DNA from: an uncultured Verrucomicrobiales bacterium
GTDB lineage: Bacteria; Verrucomicrobiota; Verrucomicrobiia; Verrucomicrobiales; Akkermansiaceae
DNA length: 37,756 nucleotides
Assembly: GCA_937128235.1 (NCBI GenBank)
Contig: CAKZMG010000238.1
Coordinates: forward strand, 1 to 37,756
Reading direction: 5' to 3'
How positions within the stretch are numbered: position 1 is the stretch's first letter; every line of letters starts with the position of its first letter. Both the position numbers and the translations under genes were made by a program. This document shows positions 16,933 to 24,248 of the stretch, in pieces. The notes under the pieces are model-generated. The model worked only from the letters and a program-made list of their open reading frames with translations. It was not told the origin of the DNA and searched no databases.

Positions 16933-19900
16933 CTAGAGATTTATTGTCTTTCTTAAATGCGTAGAAAGTATCACCGCAAACACATTATCATCGGTAAGTG
17001 AATACACTTGGCAAATCATCCGTTTGTATCGCTCAAGCTGCTCACCATATCTTGCTGCAATTTCATTTGGATCATCCACTTTATCAGTTTTAAAATCCAT
17101 GATCGCGGCATTCAACGCAACCCCATTATCATCAAACTCAACCAGCAATCTATCAATCACACCACTCACCCAGACTCCATCCAGAACTGATTCTATCGCC
17201 TGTTCACGGTAAACTCTCAAACCTTCACGCGATTCAAAAAATGGCTTCACGCTGGGATCTCCCACACACTCTTTCACCATTTCACTGATCTTTTCGTCCA
17301 CATCCCACTGCAGCTCACCGTCCCACCACTTGATACTTTCAAAGCATTGATGAACAAGATTACCGTATTCGAGACCACCTCTATCCATGATCATTTGCGA
17401 GAAATTCCTCTGCTTACTTCCGCCAGCAAGCACACTAGCCTGCCTAGCTCCAGCCTCTGGCAGTTTGATCACTTCAGCCTCACCATCCTCAGAAATTTCT
17501 CTAACAGGTTTAGCCGTGAGCCAATCCCAGCTACCATGCTCAAAGAGCAATCTGCCTGAAAACTCACCCAAACTCTCATCCCGCTCCACAGCACCTGACA
17601 CAGACTCCCTTATCCAGTCTGCTTCATTCCTTTTCCGCGCTGACGGCTTATTCTTCTTAGCATCCAGCAGACAATAAGTCCCATGCACCGCACGCGTGAG
17701 CATCACGTAAAGAACACAGAACTGCTCATAGCATTGCTCCACAGCCCAGTGCTCCATTTGCTTTCTTAATACCTCATCAGCATTTCTAATATCCTTCACC
17801 GGAGCCATCAGCACATGCCTATCAGGCAGATCATCACTATTATTGAAACTAGACTCTATCACCTTCAGCCTACTCTCATCATCAAAAGCAGAGTTCTCAA
17901 GATCAGGCAAAATAACACTATCAAACCCCAGTCCCTTCGCCTTATGCACCGTCATAATCTGCACCACACCCTTGCGTGTCACCTCGCGTTGCTTCCACGT
18001 CTCTACCTCATCGAGCCAATCTGTTAGACCTCCACCTTGCGAAGAAAAATCTGCCGCAGCCTGCCTAAGCTCAGTCATCCTGCCTAAACTATAATCAGAC
18101 AAATCTACTACCTTAGCCAGCACAGAACACCATTCATTCAACACCTGATCCACTCCCCTAACAGAAATTTCACGTGTCCAATAATACCACCTATCCAACA
18201 TCAAGTTCACATCCCTATCACCACCAAAAACCTCACCAAACGGGCTCAACTGCACATGCCACCAAGCCAGCGTATCCGTGGGATAGCAGAGAAATCTAAA
18301 CGCATCCACCAGCACCGCAGTCACAGGATTCTCCTCACCCACCAGTAATTCATCCTCCACCGCCACCGGAGTCTCTGAATGGTACTCACGCAGATACTCA
18401 GCTATCTCTCTGCCTCTAGAATTTTTACGCACCAGAATAGCACAGCTTAATCCGCGTCTAACAGGATCTAACTTTTTCACTAGCTCTCCTATCCACCCCA
18501 TTTTCACCTCATCCATACTGAGGTCATCATGCGCATCCATTTCACACACCCAGCCATGCCCCTTCAGTTCTGTTAGGGCCGCTACATGATCTTGAAACTT
18601 CCACCTCTGCACCGCAGCAGCTGGAAAAAGCTCCATCCCTTTTGACTTCGGATGACACACCTTATTCACCAGCTCCAGCACACTCTCAGCCGATCTCCAG
18701 GACTGATCCATCGGATATTCTTTTAATCTCTCACCATAACGCTCAGCAAGCTCATCAAACAACTTAGGCTCACCACCACGCCATCCGTAAATTCCCTGCT
18801 TCGTATCCCCCACCACAAAAAGTGACCTCTCACCCTCAATATCATTCACCACTTCATCGATCAAATTCCGAATCACATCCCACTGCGGTCTGCTCGTGTC
18901 CTGAAACTCATCCAGCATCCAGTGATCAAATTTCCCATCAAACCTAAACTCCACCAGATCCTTACTCACCTCATCCCACAGCCCCACACTCTCATGACCA
19001 GAAAGCAACAGCGTAGCATCTGAAAAGCCCAACTTCCCCTGCCCCCGCACCCTCGCACTGTAGCGCTCTTCATAAGCCTGAATCACCTCATACACACCAC
19101 GTGTGCGCTCCAGCTTAGCAATAATTTCATCCGCCGCCAAAGTGCTCAACAAATCATAGAGAGCCTCCGCTAACTCGCCATCCACCACCATCTCTTTCTT
19201 ATAATAGCTATCTGTAAATGAACCGCTCTTTAACTCTCCTAAATTCTCTAACAGAACCGAAAACTTCCCTTTCAGATTGATCGGAGTCCCAGCCTTCCCT
19301 TCCCTATCTTGCAGTCCTTCAGCTATCGTCAGCAATGCTTTATTATAACGCTTATCTGGAAAAATAATCGTGTCTAACAACGTGATCACCCGCTGCGCTT
19401 TTTTCTGATACCCTCCTCTACTAGCTCCAGCCCACGGCAGCCCCTCTGACCAGAGCGCCTTCTCATTTCCCCAGCTCTCAGCCTTAGGATGCTTTAGCCA
19501 GCGTTGTTGATACTGATCCACAAATCCCCTCAACCTCTCACTCACCCGAATAGCCTCATCCCCACCACTAGTCTGACGGAAAGCCTGCACGAACCCCTGC
19601 ATACTCTTCCCTAAATGTTTACTACCCGTAGATGCGTTGAAAATATCTGCAAAAACCTTAACCTTCTCCGCCTCTAAATCACTCCCCTCCACCAAATCAA
19701 ATCCAGACATTCCCAGCTCAAACGCAAAATTTCTCAGCAACTTCACAAAGAAACTATCCAGCGTAGATAGAGCCAATCTATCCATGCTATCTACTAATTT
19801 TTTCAACAACTCACGGAAATACTCCACATCCATATCAGGCAGCACGATCGCTCCCTCCACCAGAGCCGGCATCACCCCGTTTTCCGGGTCTCCTAAAATA

Positions 19901-20193
19901 GCACGCTGAATATCTGCTTTCAGCGCATCAGCCGCCTCATCACACTGCGCACCTTCCGCCAGTCTTGTTAAAATTCTGTCTGAAAATTCACCCGCCGCTT
20001 TCTTAGTAAACGTCAACGCGATAATTTTCTCCGGCAGAACTCCCAAGACTAACAAAGCCAAATATCGGTTAGCCAGCTGCCACGTCTTACCACTTCCAGC
20101 AGACGCTCGTATCATTACACTCTCAATAGATGCCACGCCTCTGATTGAACTCTGAGATGGCACATCTGACAATGATAAAAAAAAGTTTGCCAA
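16933..20193 (-). CDS. AddA-like UvrD/RecB-family helicase-nuclease
   Basis: A 1086-residue superfamily 1A helicase with a C-terminal RecB-type nuclease, as in AddA of the AddAB end-resection complex. Motif I is ASAGSGKTWQLANRY (about 31-45), motif Ia ALTFTKKAAGEF and motif II LDEFQDTSRPQWDVI. Motif III is VVGDTKQGIYGWRGG, followed by DQSWRSAESV and motif V VQIMTVHKAKGLGFDSVILPD. The nuclease shows GNLVHQCFESI, YREQAIE, VSGVIDRLL, IMDFKTDKV and GEQLERYKRMI, so its His, Asp, Lys and Gln/Tyr residues are all present. No addB is next to it: upstream is the divergent rho gene. Start 20193 is used; ATG 20115, just before Walker A, would be too short. Confidence 0.92.
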   Translation of the reverse strand: MANFFLSLSDVPSQSSIRGVASIESVMIRASAGSGKTWQLANRYLALLVLGVLPEKIIALTFTKKAAGEFSDRILTRLAEGAQCDEAADALKADIQRAILGDPENGVMPALVEGAIVLPDMDVEYFRELLKKLVDSMDRLALSTLDSFFVKLLRNFAFELGMSGFDLVEGSDLEAEKVKVFADIFNASTGSKHLGKSMQGFVQAFRQTSGGDEAIRVSERLRGFVDQYQQRWLKHPKAESWGNEKALWSEGLPWAGASRGGYQKKAQRVITLLDTIIFPDKRYNKALLTIAEGLQDREGKAGTPINLKGKFSVLLENLGELKSGSFTDSYYKKEMVVDGELAEALYDLLSTLAADEIIAKLERTRGVYEVIQAYEERYSARVRGQGKLGFSDATLLLSGHESVGLWDEVSKDLVEFRFDGKFDHWMLDEFQDTSRPQWDVIRNLIDEVVNDIEGERSLFVVGDTKQGIYGWRGGEPKLFDELAERYGERLKEYPMDQSWRSAESVLELVNKVCHPKSKGMELFPAAAVQRWKFQDHVAALTELKGHGWVCEMDAHDDLSMDEVKMGWIGELVKKLDPVRRGLSCAILVRKNSRGREIAEYLREYHSETPVAVEDELLVGEENPVTAVLVDAFRFLCYPTDTLAWWHVQLSPFGEVFGGDRDVNLMLDRWYYWTREISVRGVDQVLNEWCSVLAKVVDLSDYSLGRMTELRQAAADFSSQGGGLTDWLDEVETWKQREVTRKGVVQIMTVHKAKGLGFDSVILPDLENSAFDDESRLKVIESSFNNSDDLPDRHVLMAPVKDIRNADEVLRKQMEHWAVEQCYEQFCVLYVMLTRAVHGTYCLLDAKKNKPSARKRNEADWIRESVSGAVERDESLGEFSGRLLFEHGSWDWLTAKPVREISEDGEAEVIKLPEAGARQASVLAGGSKQRNFSQMIMDRGGLEYGNLVHQCFESIKWWDGELQWDVDEKISEMVKECVGDPSVKPFFESREGLRVYREQAIESVLDGVWVSGVIDRLLVEFDDNGVALNAAIMDFKTDKVDDPNEIAARYGEQLERYKRMICQVYSLTDDNVFAVILSTHLRKTINL

Positions 20194-20396
20194 GTCCGCC
20201 CTTTTTGCTAAATATAGCTTTGTTGAACGACTCAGTGGTCCTCTTTTAGACCTCTACACTGGATTAGCTCTTTAATCAAATAGTCACAAACTGCATCAAT
20301 ATGACGCATGAATTGTAGCCTATTTCTTTTCTAACCGAGCCAACTCAAAGCCTACTTAAGTTCTCACCTATCTATCTACCCATCCATCTATCATTT
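20194..20396. promoter_or_regulatory. Divergent addA/rho intergenic region with CTAT/CCAT repeats
   Basis: A 203-bp gap between divergent addA-like and rho genes, so it holds both promoters. At 20367-20392, immediately before rho, lies an imperfect tetranucleotide tract (CTAT, CTAT, CTAC, CCAT, CCAT, CTAT). It is C/U-rich and G-free in the rho leader, the kind of sequence Rho itself prefers to bind. No Shine-Dalgarno is seen before the ATG at 20397. Confidence 0.4.
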
Positions 20397-22115
20397 ATGA
20401 GCGATACCACATCAGCAAACTCTGAGCAGCCTGAAAACAAGCTAACTCAGGACACCCCTGCCCCCGCCCCTGCTAAAGCAAAAAAGGCAGCTAAGAAAGC
20501 CGCCAAGAAAACGGCTAAAAAGGCGGCAAAGAAAACCGCGAAAAAAGCTGCTAAGAAGGTCGCAAAAAAAGTTGCGCGTAAAGCCCCACTTGCTGAAAAT
20601 AAAGCTGAAAACACTGCTAAAGAACCTACTAAGCCCAGCTCAGCTTCTGATAAACCTGCCGAGCAGCAACCTAAGCCACAACAAGAACAGCAACCGCAAA
20701 AACAATCTCAAGCACCTCACTCTGATCAACAAAACGATCAAAATTCTGAGCAGAAGAACCATAAAAATAACAACCAACGCAGAGGCAGAGTTCCAGGCAA
20801 AGGTAAGGTTCAGCAAAATCAGAACAACAATCAGAATAAAAAACACAACCATAACAATCAAAACAATCAACGCGGTAAGAACAATAATAACCGCAACAAA
20901 AACAACCGTAATAAGCGCGGCAAAAACAACCGCCACAAGAACCAAAATAATCATCAAGATCGCCAAGAAAAGAAAGTGGAACTCACTGGGCCACCAGTAG
21001 CAGTGAACGGAATGTTAGAGCTAGCTCCGAAAGGATTTGGTTTCCTCCGGACACTTGATAAAGGGCTAGAGCAAGCCACGGATGATGTCTTTGTGACACC
21101 TGATCTCATCCGCACTAACGGGCTACGCCTTGGAGTATGGATTCACGGAGAAGCAATGCAGGGCCCACGTGGACTCCAGCTCACTGCCATCAGCACTATC
21201 AACGGAAAAACTCCAGATGAAGCGCGCAAGCTTCCGCATTTTGAAGAACTAAAAGCGGTAAACCCAGATAAAAGAATATCGCTTGAGACCACACCTGATC
21301 GCTTCACCACCAGAGTACTAGACATCATCGCGCCAGTCGGCAGAGGTCAGCGCGGGCTCATCGTATCTCCACCACGGTCTGGAAAAACTACTCTTATGAT
21401 GCACATGGCGGAAGCCGTGCAAGAGAAGTATGATGAAACCATGCACCTCATGATCCTGCTTGTGGATGAACGCCCTGAGGAAGTCACAGAATTTAGACAC
21501 AGCCTCCCGGATGCAGAAATTTACGCTAGCTCAAATGACTCTGGTGCTAAGAACCACTGCCGTGTGGCGGAACTATGTGTAGAGCGCGCCAAGCGACTCG
21601 TAGAAGCTGGCGAGCACGTCTTCATCCTGATGGACTCCATCACGCGTCTAGCCCGTGCTTATAACACAGCCTTAGGTGGTGATAAATCTCGTGGTAAAGG
21701 TAGAGGCATCCAGTCCGGCGGCATCATCACTGGCGCTCTAGAAATGCCACGCCGCCTTTTCGCAGCTGCTCGGAACACCCGCACAGCTGGCTCACTCACC
21801 ATCGTAGCCACCGCGCTCGTCCACACAAATTCACGTGCAGATGATGCTATCTTCCAAGAATTCAAAGGCACTGGCAATATGGAGCTAGTCCTGGACCGCA
21901 GGATCGCTGAGAAATACATCTACCCAGCAGTAGATATTTTCAAATCTGGCACACGCAGAGAAGAGCTCATCTTACCAGAAATCAGCCTGCACAAGATCCA
22001 CCTCATCCGCCGAGGCTTAGCAGGTCACCGACCAGAAGAAGCAGCAGAACGCCTAAACTTCTTCCTCAAGAGATTCAACAGCAACGCACAAATGCTGTTA
22101 GAAATTAAAGGCTAG
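20397..22115 (+). CDS. rho: Transcription termination factor Rho with long disordered N-terminus
   Basis: Hexameric RNA helicase that ends transcription. 572 residues against ~420 in E. coli. Residues ~25-65 are histone-H1-like Lys/Ala repeats (KKAAKK, KKTAKK). Residues ~90-190 are very rich in Asn, Gln, Lys and Arg. The RNA-binding domain follows (GMLELAPKGFGFLRT, DDVFVTPDLIRTNGLRLG). The motor has RGLIVSPPRSGKTTLMMHMAEA (Walker A PPRSGKT), LLVDERPEEVTEF, SSNDSGAKNHCRVAELCVERAKRLVE, MDSITRLARAYN, SGGIITGALEMPRRLFAAARN and EFKGTGNMELVLDR. Transcribed alone. The disordered extension is typical of several phyla, where it affects RNA binding or condensate formation. Confidence 0.97.
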   Translation: MSDTTSANSEQPENKLTQDTPAPAPAKAKKAAKKAAKKTAKKAAKKTAKKAAKKVAKKVARKAPLAENKAENTAKEPTKPSSASDKPAEQQPKPQQEQQPQKQSQAPHSDQQNDQNSEQKNHKNNNQRRGRVPGKGKVQQNQNNNQNKKHNHNNQNNQRGKNNNNRNKNNRNKRGKNNRHKNQNNHQDRQEKKVELTGPPVAVNGMLELAPKGFGFLRTLDKGLEQATDDVFVTPDLIRTNGLRLGVWIHGEAMQGPRGLQLTAISTINGKTPDEARKLPHFEELKAVNPDKRISLETTPDRFTTRVLDIIAPVGRGQRGLIVSPPRSGKTTLMMHMAEAVQEKYDETMHLMILLVDERPEEVTEFRHSLPDAEIYASSNDSGAKNHCRVAELCVERAKRLVEAGEHVFILMDSITRLARAYNTALGGDKSRGKGRGIQSGGIITGALEMPRRLFAAARNTRTAGSLTIVATALVHTNSRADDAIFQEFKGTGNMELVLDRRIAEKYIYPAVDIFKSGTRREELILPEISLHKIHLIRRGLAGHRPEEAAERLNFFLKRFNSNAQMLLEIKG

Positions 22116-22136
22116 AATTCGGAAGGATAATGTTTA

Positions 22137-22163
22137 TTGACCTAGCTGAATTAGAATGATAAT
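22137..22163 (+). promoter_or_regulatory. Candidate promoter of the DUF4266/DUF3570/ApbE cluster
   Basis: TTGACC (22137-22142) and GATAAT (22158-22163) are spaced by 15 bp, slightly short. The -10 lies inside the Fur-box-like sequence, and the start point would fall near 22170, only a few bases before the GTG at 22173. Promoter role is inference. Confidence 0.4.
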
Positions 22164-22170
22164 CATACTG
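22152..22170. promoter_or_regulatory. Fur-box-like operator
   Basis: TAGAATGATAATCATACTG matches 14 of 19 positions of the E. coli Fur box consensus, including the whole central ATGATAATCAT dyad (22156-22166). It covers the putative -10, a position where an iron-loaded Fur-type repressor would block transcription of the cluster that follows. Other Fur-family proteins (Zur, PerR, Mur) use related dyads, so the metal is not certain. Confidence 0.55.
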
Positions 22171-22172
22171 TT

Positions 22173-22562
22173 GTGATAAGAACGGTATTCAGAAATTTAA
22201 TACAGAGCCTAGTGATTCTATGCCTGTTCTATTTTTTCTTGTTTCCTGGATGCCCTTGTCAATATGGATTTATAGAAGATCATCATTCTACGAATGAGGA
22301 TGCAGTCCATTCTCAGACTAATCCAAAAGTTGTAGAAAGTCATCATGATGACTCATGTTGCCATTGTGATCTCCTTGAGGCGTTTTGTGAAGAGACATAT
22401 AGAGATGACTCGTTAGACCCTCAGCCTGCTACTTATGCTTTAAAGGTGTTAGATTTGAAACATTGTAGTGTCGATAGCGGGATATTGAACAGATTCGTCC
22501 CCCCTTTAACTGAGCGCTGGTCTCCTGATATTCAGGAGTTTTATTGTATCTGGCTAACTTAA
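22173..22562 (+). CDS. Small exported His/Cys-rich protein, first gene of the ApbE cluster
   Basis: A 129-residue protein starting at GTG (22173), the only plausible start after the in-frame TAG at 22152. An N-terminal hydrophobic segment (about 9-25, LIQSLVILCLFYFFLFPG) is followed at once by CPC, so it is exported or anchored. The mature part has metal-ligand-rich stretches: EDHHS, VESHHDDSCCHCDLLEAFCEE. These suggest metal binding, but no family is recognised. The C-terminal half is ordinary. The start lies at the edge of the Fur-box-like site, and a ~118-bp gap with an inverted repeat separates it from the DUF4266 gene. Codon use is AT-richer than in rho upstream. Confidence 0.65.
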   Translation: MIRTVFRNLIQSLVILCLFYFFLFPGCPCQYGFIEDHHSTNEDAVHSQTNPKVVESHHDDSCCHCDLLEAFCEETYRDDSLDPQPATYALKVLDLKHCSVDSGILNRFVPPLTERWSPDIQEFYCIWLT

Positions 22563-22628
22563 GATCTTACTTAGGAGCACAGAATAAATGAGGTTGCCCG
22601 AGGCTACCTCTATATGAATATTTAGCAA

Positions 22629-22649
22629 ACTTGGCAATTTAAGCCAAGT
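22629..22649. promoter_or_regulatory. Perfect inverted repeat before the DUF4266 gene
   Basis: ACTTGGC and GCCAAGT form a perfect 7-bp inverted repeat around an AT-only 7-nt centre, 31 nt before the DUF4266 start. There is no T run after it, so it is more like an operator or an mRNA-stabilising hairpin than a terminator. Confidence 0.45.
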
Positions 22650-22680
22650 CACACAACATTTATAAACAATAAAAAATAAT

Positions 22681-22905
22681 ATGCAAACATACCTATTACT
22701 CACTTTAGGTTTAGCGGCAACAATGTGCTGCTCATCATGCTCAAACTTAGGAGCAAAACCTGAAGAAAAAACGATACTAGCACGACCTGACATGCAGGTA
22801 GATGCGCAACCGCTGACATCAGCACTAGACGACCACATCTATTTTAGTAAGGAAGCTTCCAGTGGTGGAAGAGGCTTTGGTGGAGGAGGATGCGGCTGCA
22901 ACTAA
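22681..22905 (+). CDS. DUF4266-family small lipoprotein
   Basis: A 74-residue protein. A lipoprotein-type signal peptide (LLLTLGLAATMCCSSC) has candidate lipidation cysteines at 17 and 20. A short mature part contains LARPDMQVDAQPL and DHIYFSKEASSGG, and the C-terminus is GGGGCGCN. This layout (xRPxMxxDxxPL, then HxxxSKE, then Gly-rich CGCN end) is that of DUF4266, which in other bacteria is found next to DUF3570 and ApbE genes. The two C-terminal cysteines could bind a metal or be modified; function unknown. The stop lies 11 bp before the barrel start, so the two are coupled. No Shine-Dalgarno; the leader is A-rich. Confidence 0.8.
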   Translation: MQTYLLLTLGLAATMCCSSCSNLGAKPEEKTILARPDMQVDAQPLTSALDDHIYFSKEASSGGRGFGGGGCGCN

Positions 22906-22916
22906 ATTGTAATACT

Positions 22917-24197
22917 ATGAAATATAAGAACATAAAAAAAGCTATTTCCACAGCGAGTATTGCAGCCTTAGGCGTAACGAATGCTAGTGATAGCATTATA
23001 GACCGAATGGACTTCAACGGAACACTCTTATTTTATAGTGAACCAGACCGAGTCTCTGCGGTTGAAGCTATCTTTGACTCTAAATATTACATGAAGAATA
23101 ATGATGTATTGGGATTAAAAATAACAGTGGATGTCCTCACTGGCGCCTCTGCAAGTGGTGCTGTCACTACCGATGTTGACCAAACATTCACGACTCCTTC
23201 TGGTAATGGTTTATACACAACACGAGCCAACGAAACTCCTCTTGATGACACCTTTAAAGACACTAGAATTTCTTTATCCCCTTCATGGACCAGACGATGG
23301 AATTCTAACTATAAGAGCGTAATCGGCGCTACTATTTCCAAGGAGTATGATTATTTATCTCTCTCAGCTAACACGATGTTGAGCTATAATACTGATGATA
23401 ATAATCGGATTTATTCACTAGGACTAACATTTGCTCATGACACTATTTCTCCAGAGGGAGATATTCCTATTGCCTTCGGAGTAATGCAGGATGTTGGGGC
23501 ACTTCAACCTAGATTAGGGACCGATGATACCAGGATCACTGCTGATCTGTTACTAGGGATCACACAAGTGATTGATTCAAAATCACTATTCCAGATCAAC
23601 TATTCAGCGAGTGCTTCAGATGGTTATCATAATGATCCATTTAAGGTACTTTCTGTCATTGGTGCAGATGGTCGCCCAGTGATAGAAAATACTACCACGG
23701 GTCTCTCAAGTGCGGTGTTTGAAAACAGACCAGATAGCAGATTGAAACAAAGTCTGTATTTTCAATACAAAAGAGATATGTTCGATAGTCATGTACTAGA
23801 TGCTTCATATCGATTTATGTTTGATGACTGGGGCGTGACTTCACACACCCTTGATGTAAAATACAAATACCGTCTCAATGATGTCTCCTATCTACAACCA
23901 CATGCAAGGATTTACCAGCAGAGCGAAGCAGATTTTTATATGCCATTTATCGTTTCTGGTAAAGAGCCTGGAGCGGGTAGCTCTAGCTCACATGCATCCG
24001 CTGATTACCGTTTAGGAGAAATGACAGGATACACGATTGGTCTCGAATACGGCAGAGATAATGTGGATCGTCCTTGGAGCATAGCTCTGGAGTATTACCT
24101 CCAAGATCTAGGAGATATAAAAGGTGCATTTGGAGGAATCAATAGTAAGGCAGAAGATGTATCTGCTGTCATGCTACGATTCAACATGGACTTTTAG
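22917..24197 (+). CDS. DUF3570-family outer-membrane beta-barrel with TGAS motif
   Basis: A 426-residue protein with a signal peptide (MKYKNIKKAISTASIAALGVTNAS); the start at 22917 gives the clean signal, while ATG 22890 would add nine residues overlapping DUF4266. The remainder is alternating beta strands with aromatic girdles ending in VMLRFNMDF, a typical barrel C-terminus. DUF3570 landmarks are VDVLTGASASGAV (about 71-83), QTFTTPSGNGLY, PLDDTFKDTRISLSPSW, SKEYDYLSLSANT, DTISPEGDIPIAFG and FKDTR-like turns. VDVLTGAS resembles the SGAT flavinylation site (D-x-x-S/T-G-A-T/S) of NqrC/RnfG-type FMN domains, and an ApbE-like gene follows 51 bp later. Barrel and family are confident; flavinylation is inference. 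Confidence 0.85.
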   Translation: MKYKNIKKAISTASIAALGVTNASDSIIDRMDFNGTLLFYSEPDRVSAVEAIFDSKYYMKNNDVLGLKITVDVLTGASASGAVTTDVDQTFTTPSGNGLYTTRANETPLDDTFKDTRISLSPSWTRRWNSNYKSVIGATISKEYDYLSLSANTMLSYNTDDNNRIYSLGLTFAHDTISPEGDIPIAFGVMQDVGALQPRLGTDDTRITADLLLGITQVIDSKSLFQINYSASASDGYHNDPFKVLSVIGADGRPVIENTTTGLSSAVFENRPDSRLKQSLYFQYKRDMFDSHVLDASYRFMFDDWGVTSHTLDVKYKYRLNDVSYLQPHARIYQQSEADFYMPFIVSGKEPGAGSSSSHASADYRLGEMTGYTIGLEYGRDNVDRPWSIALEYYLQDLGDIKGAFGGINSKAEDVSAVMLRFNMDF

Positions 24198-24248
24198 TGC
24201 ATTTTAAATATGCACCCATCACGAAACAAAGACAGTACTTAGAAACTG

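Noticed and set aside
20640-20966. Hydrophobic 108-residue open frame on the minus strand, antisense to rho
   Set aside because: It mirrors the Asn/Lys-rich codons (AAC, AAT, AAA) of the Rho N-terminus, which read as Val/Ile/Leu in reverse. No start signal or family.
22890-22919. ATG 22890 as the DUF3570 start
   Set aside because: It would place nine residues overlapping DUF4266 before a clean signal peptide; ATG 22917 is better.
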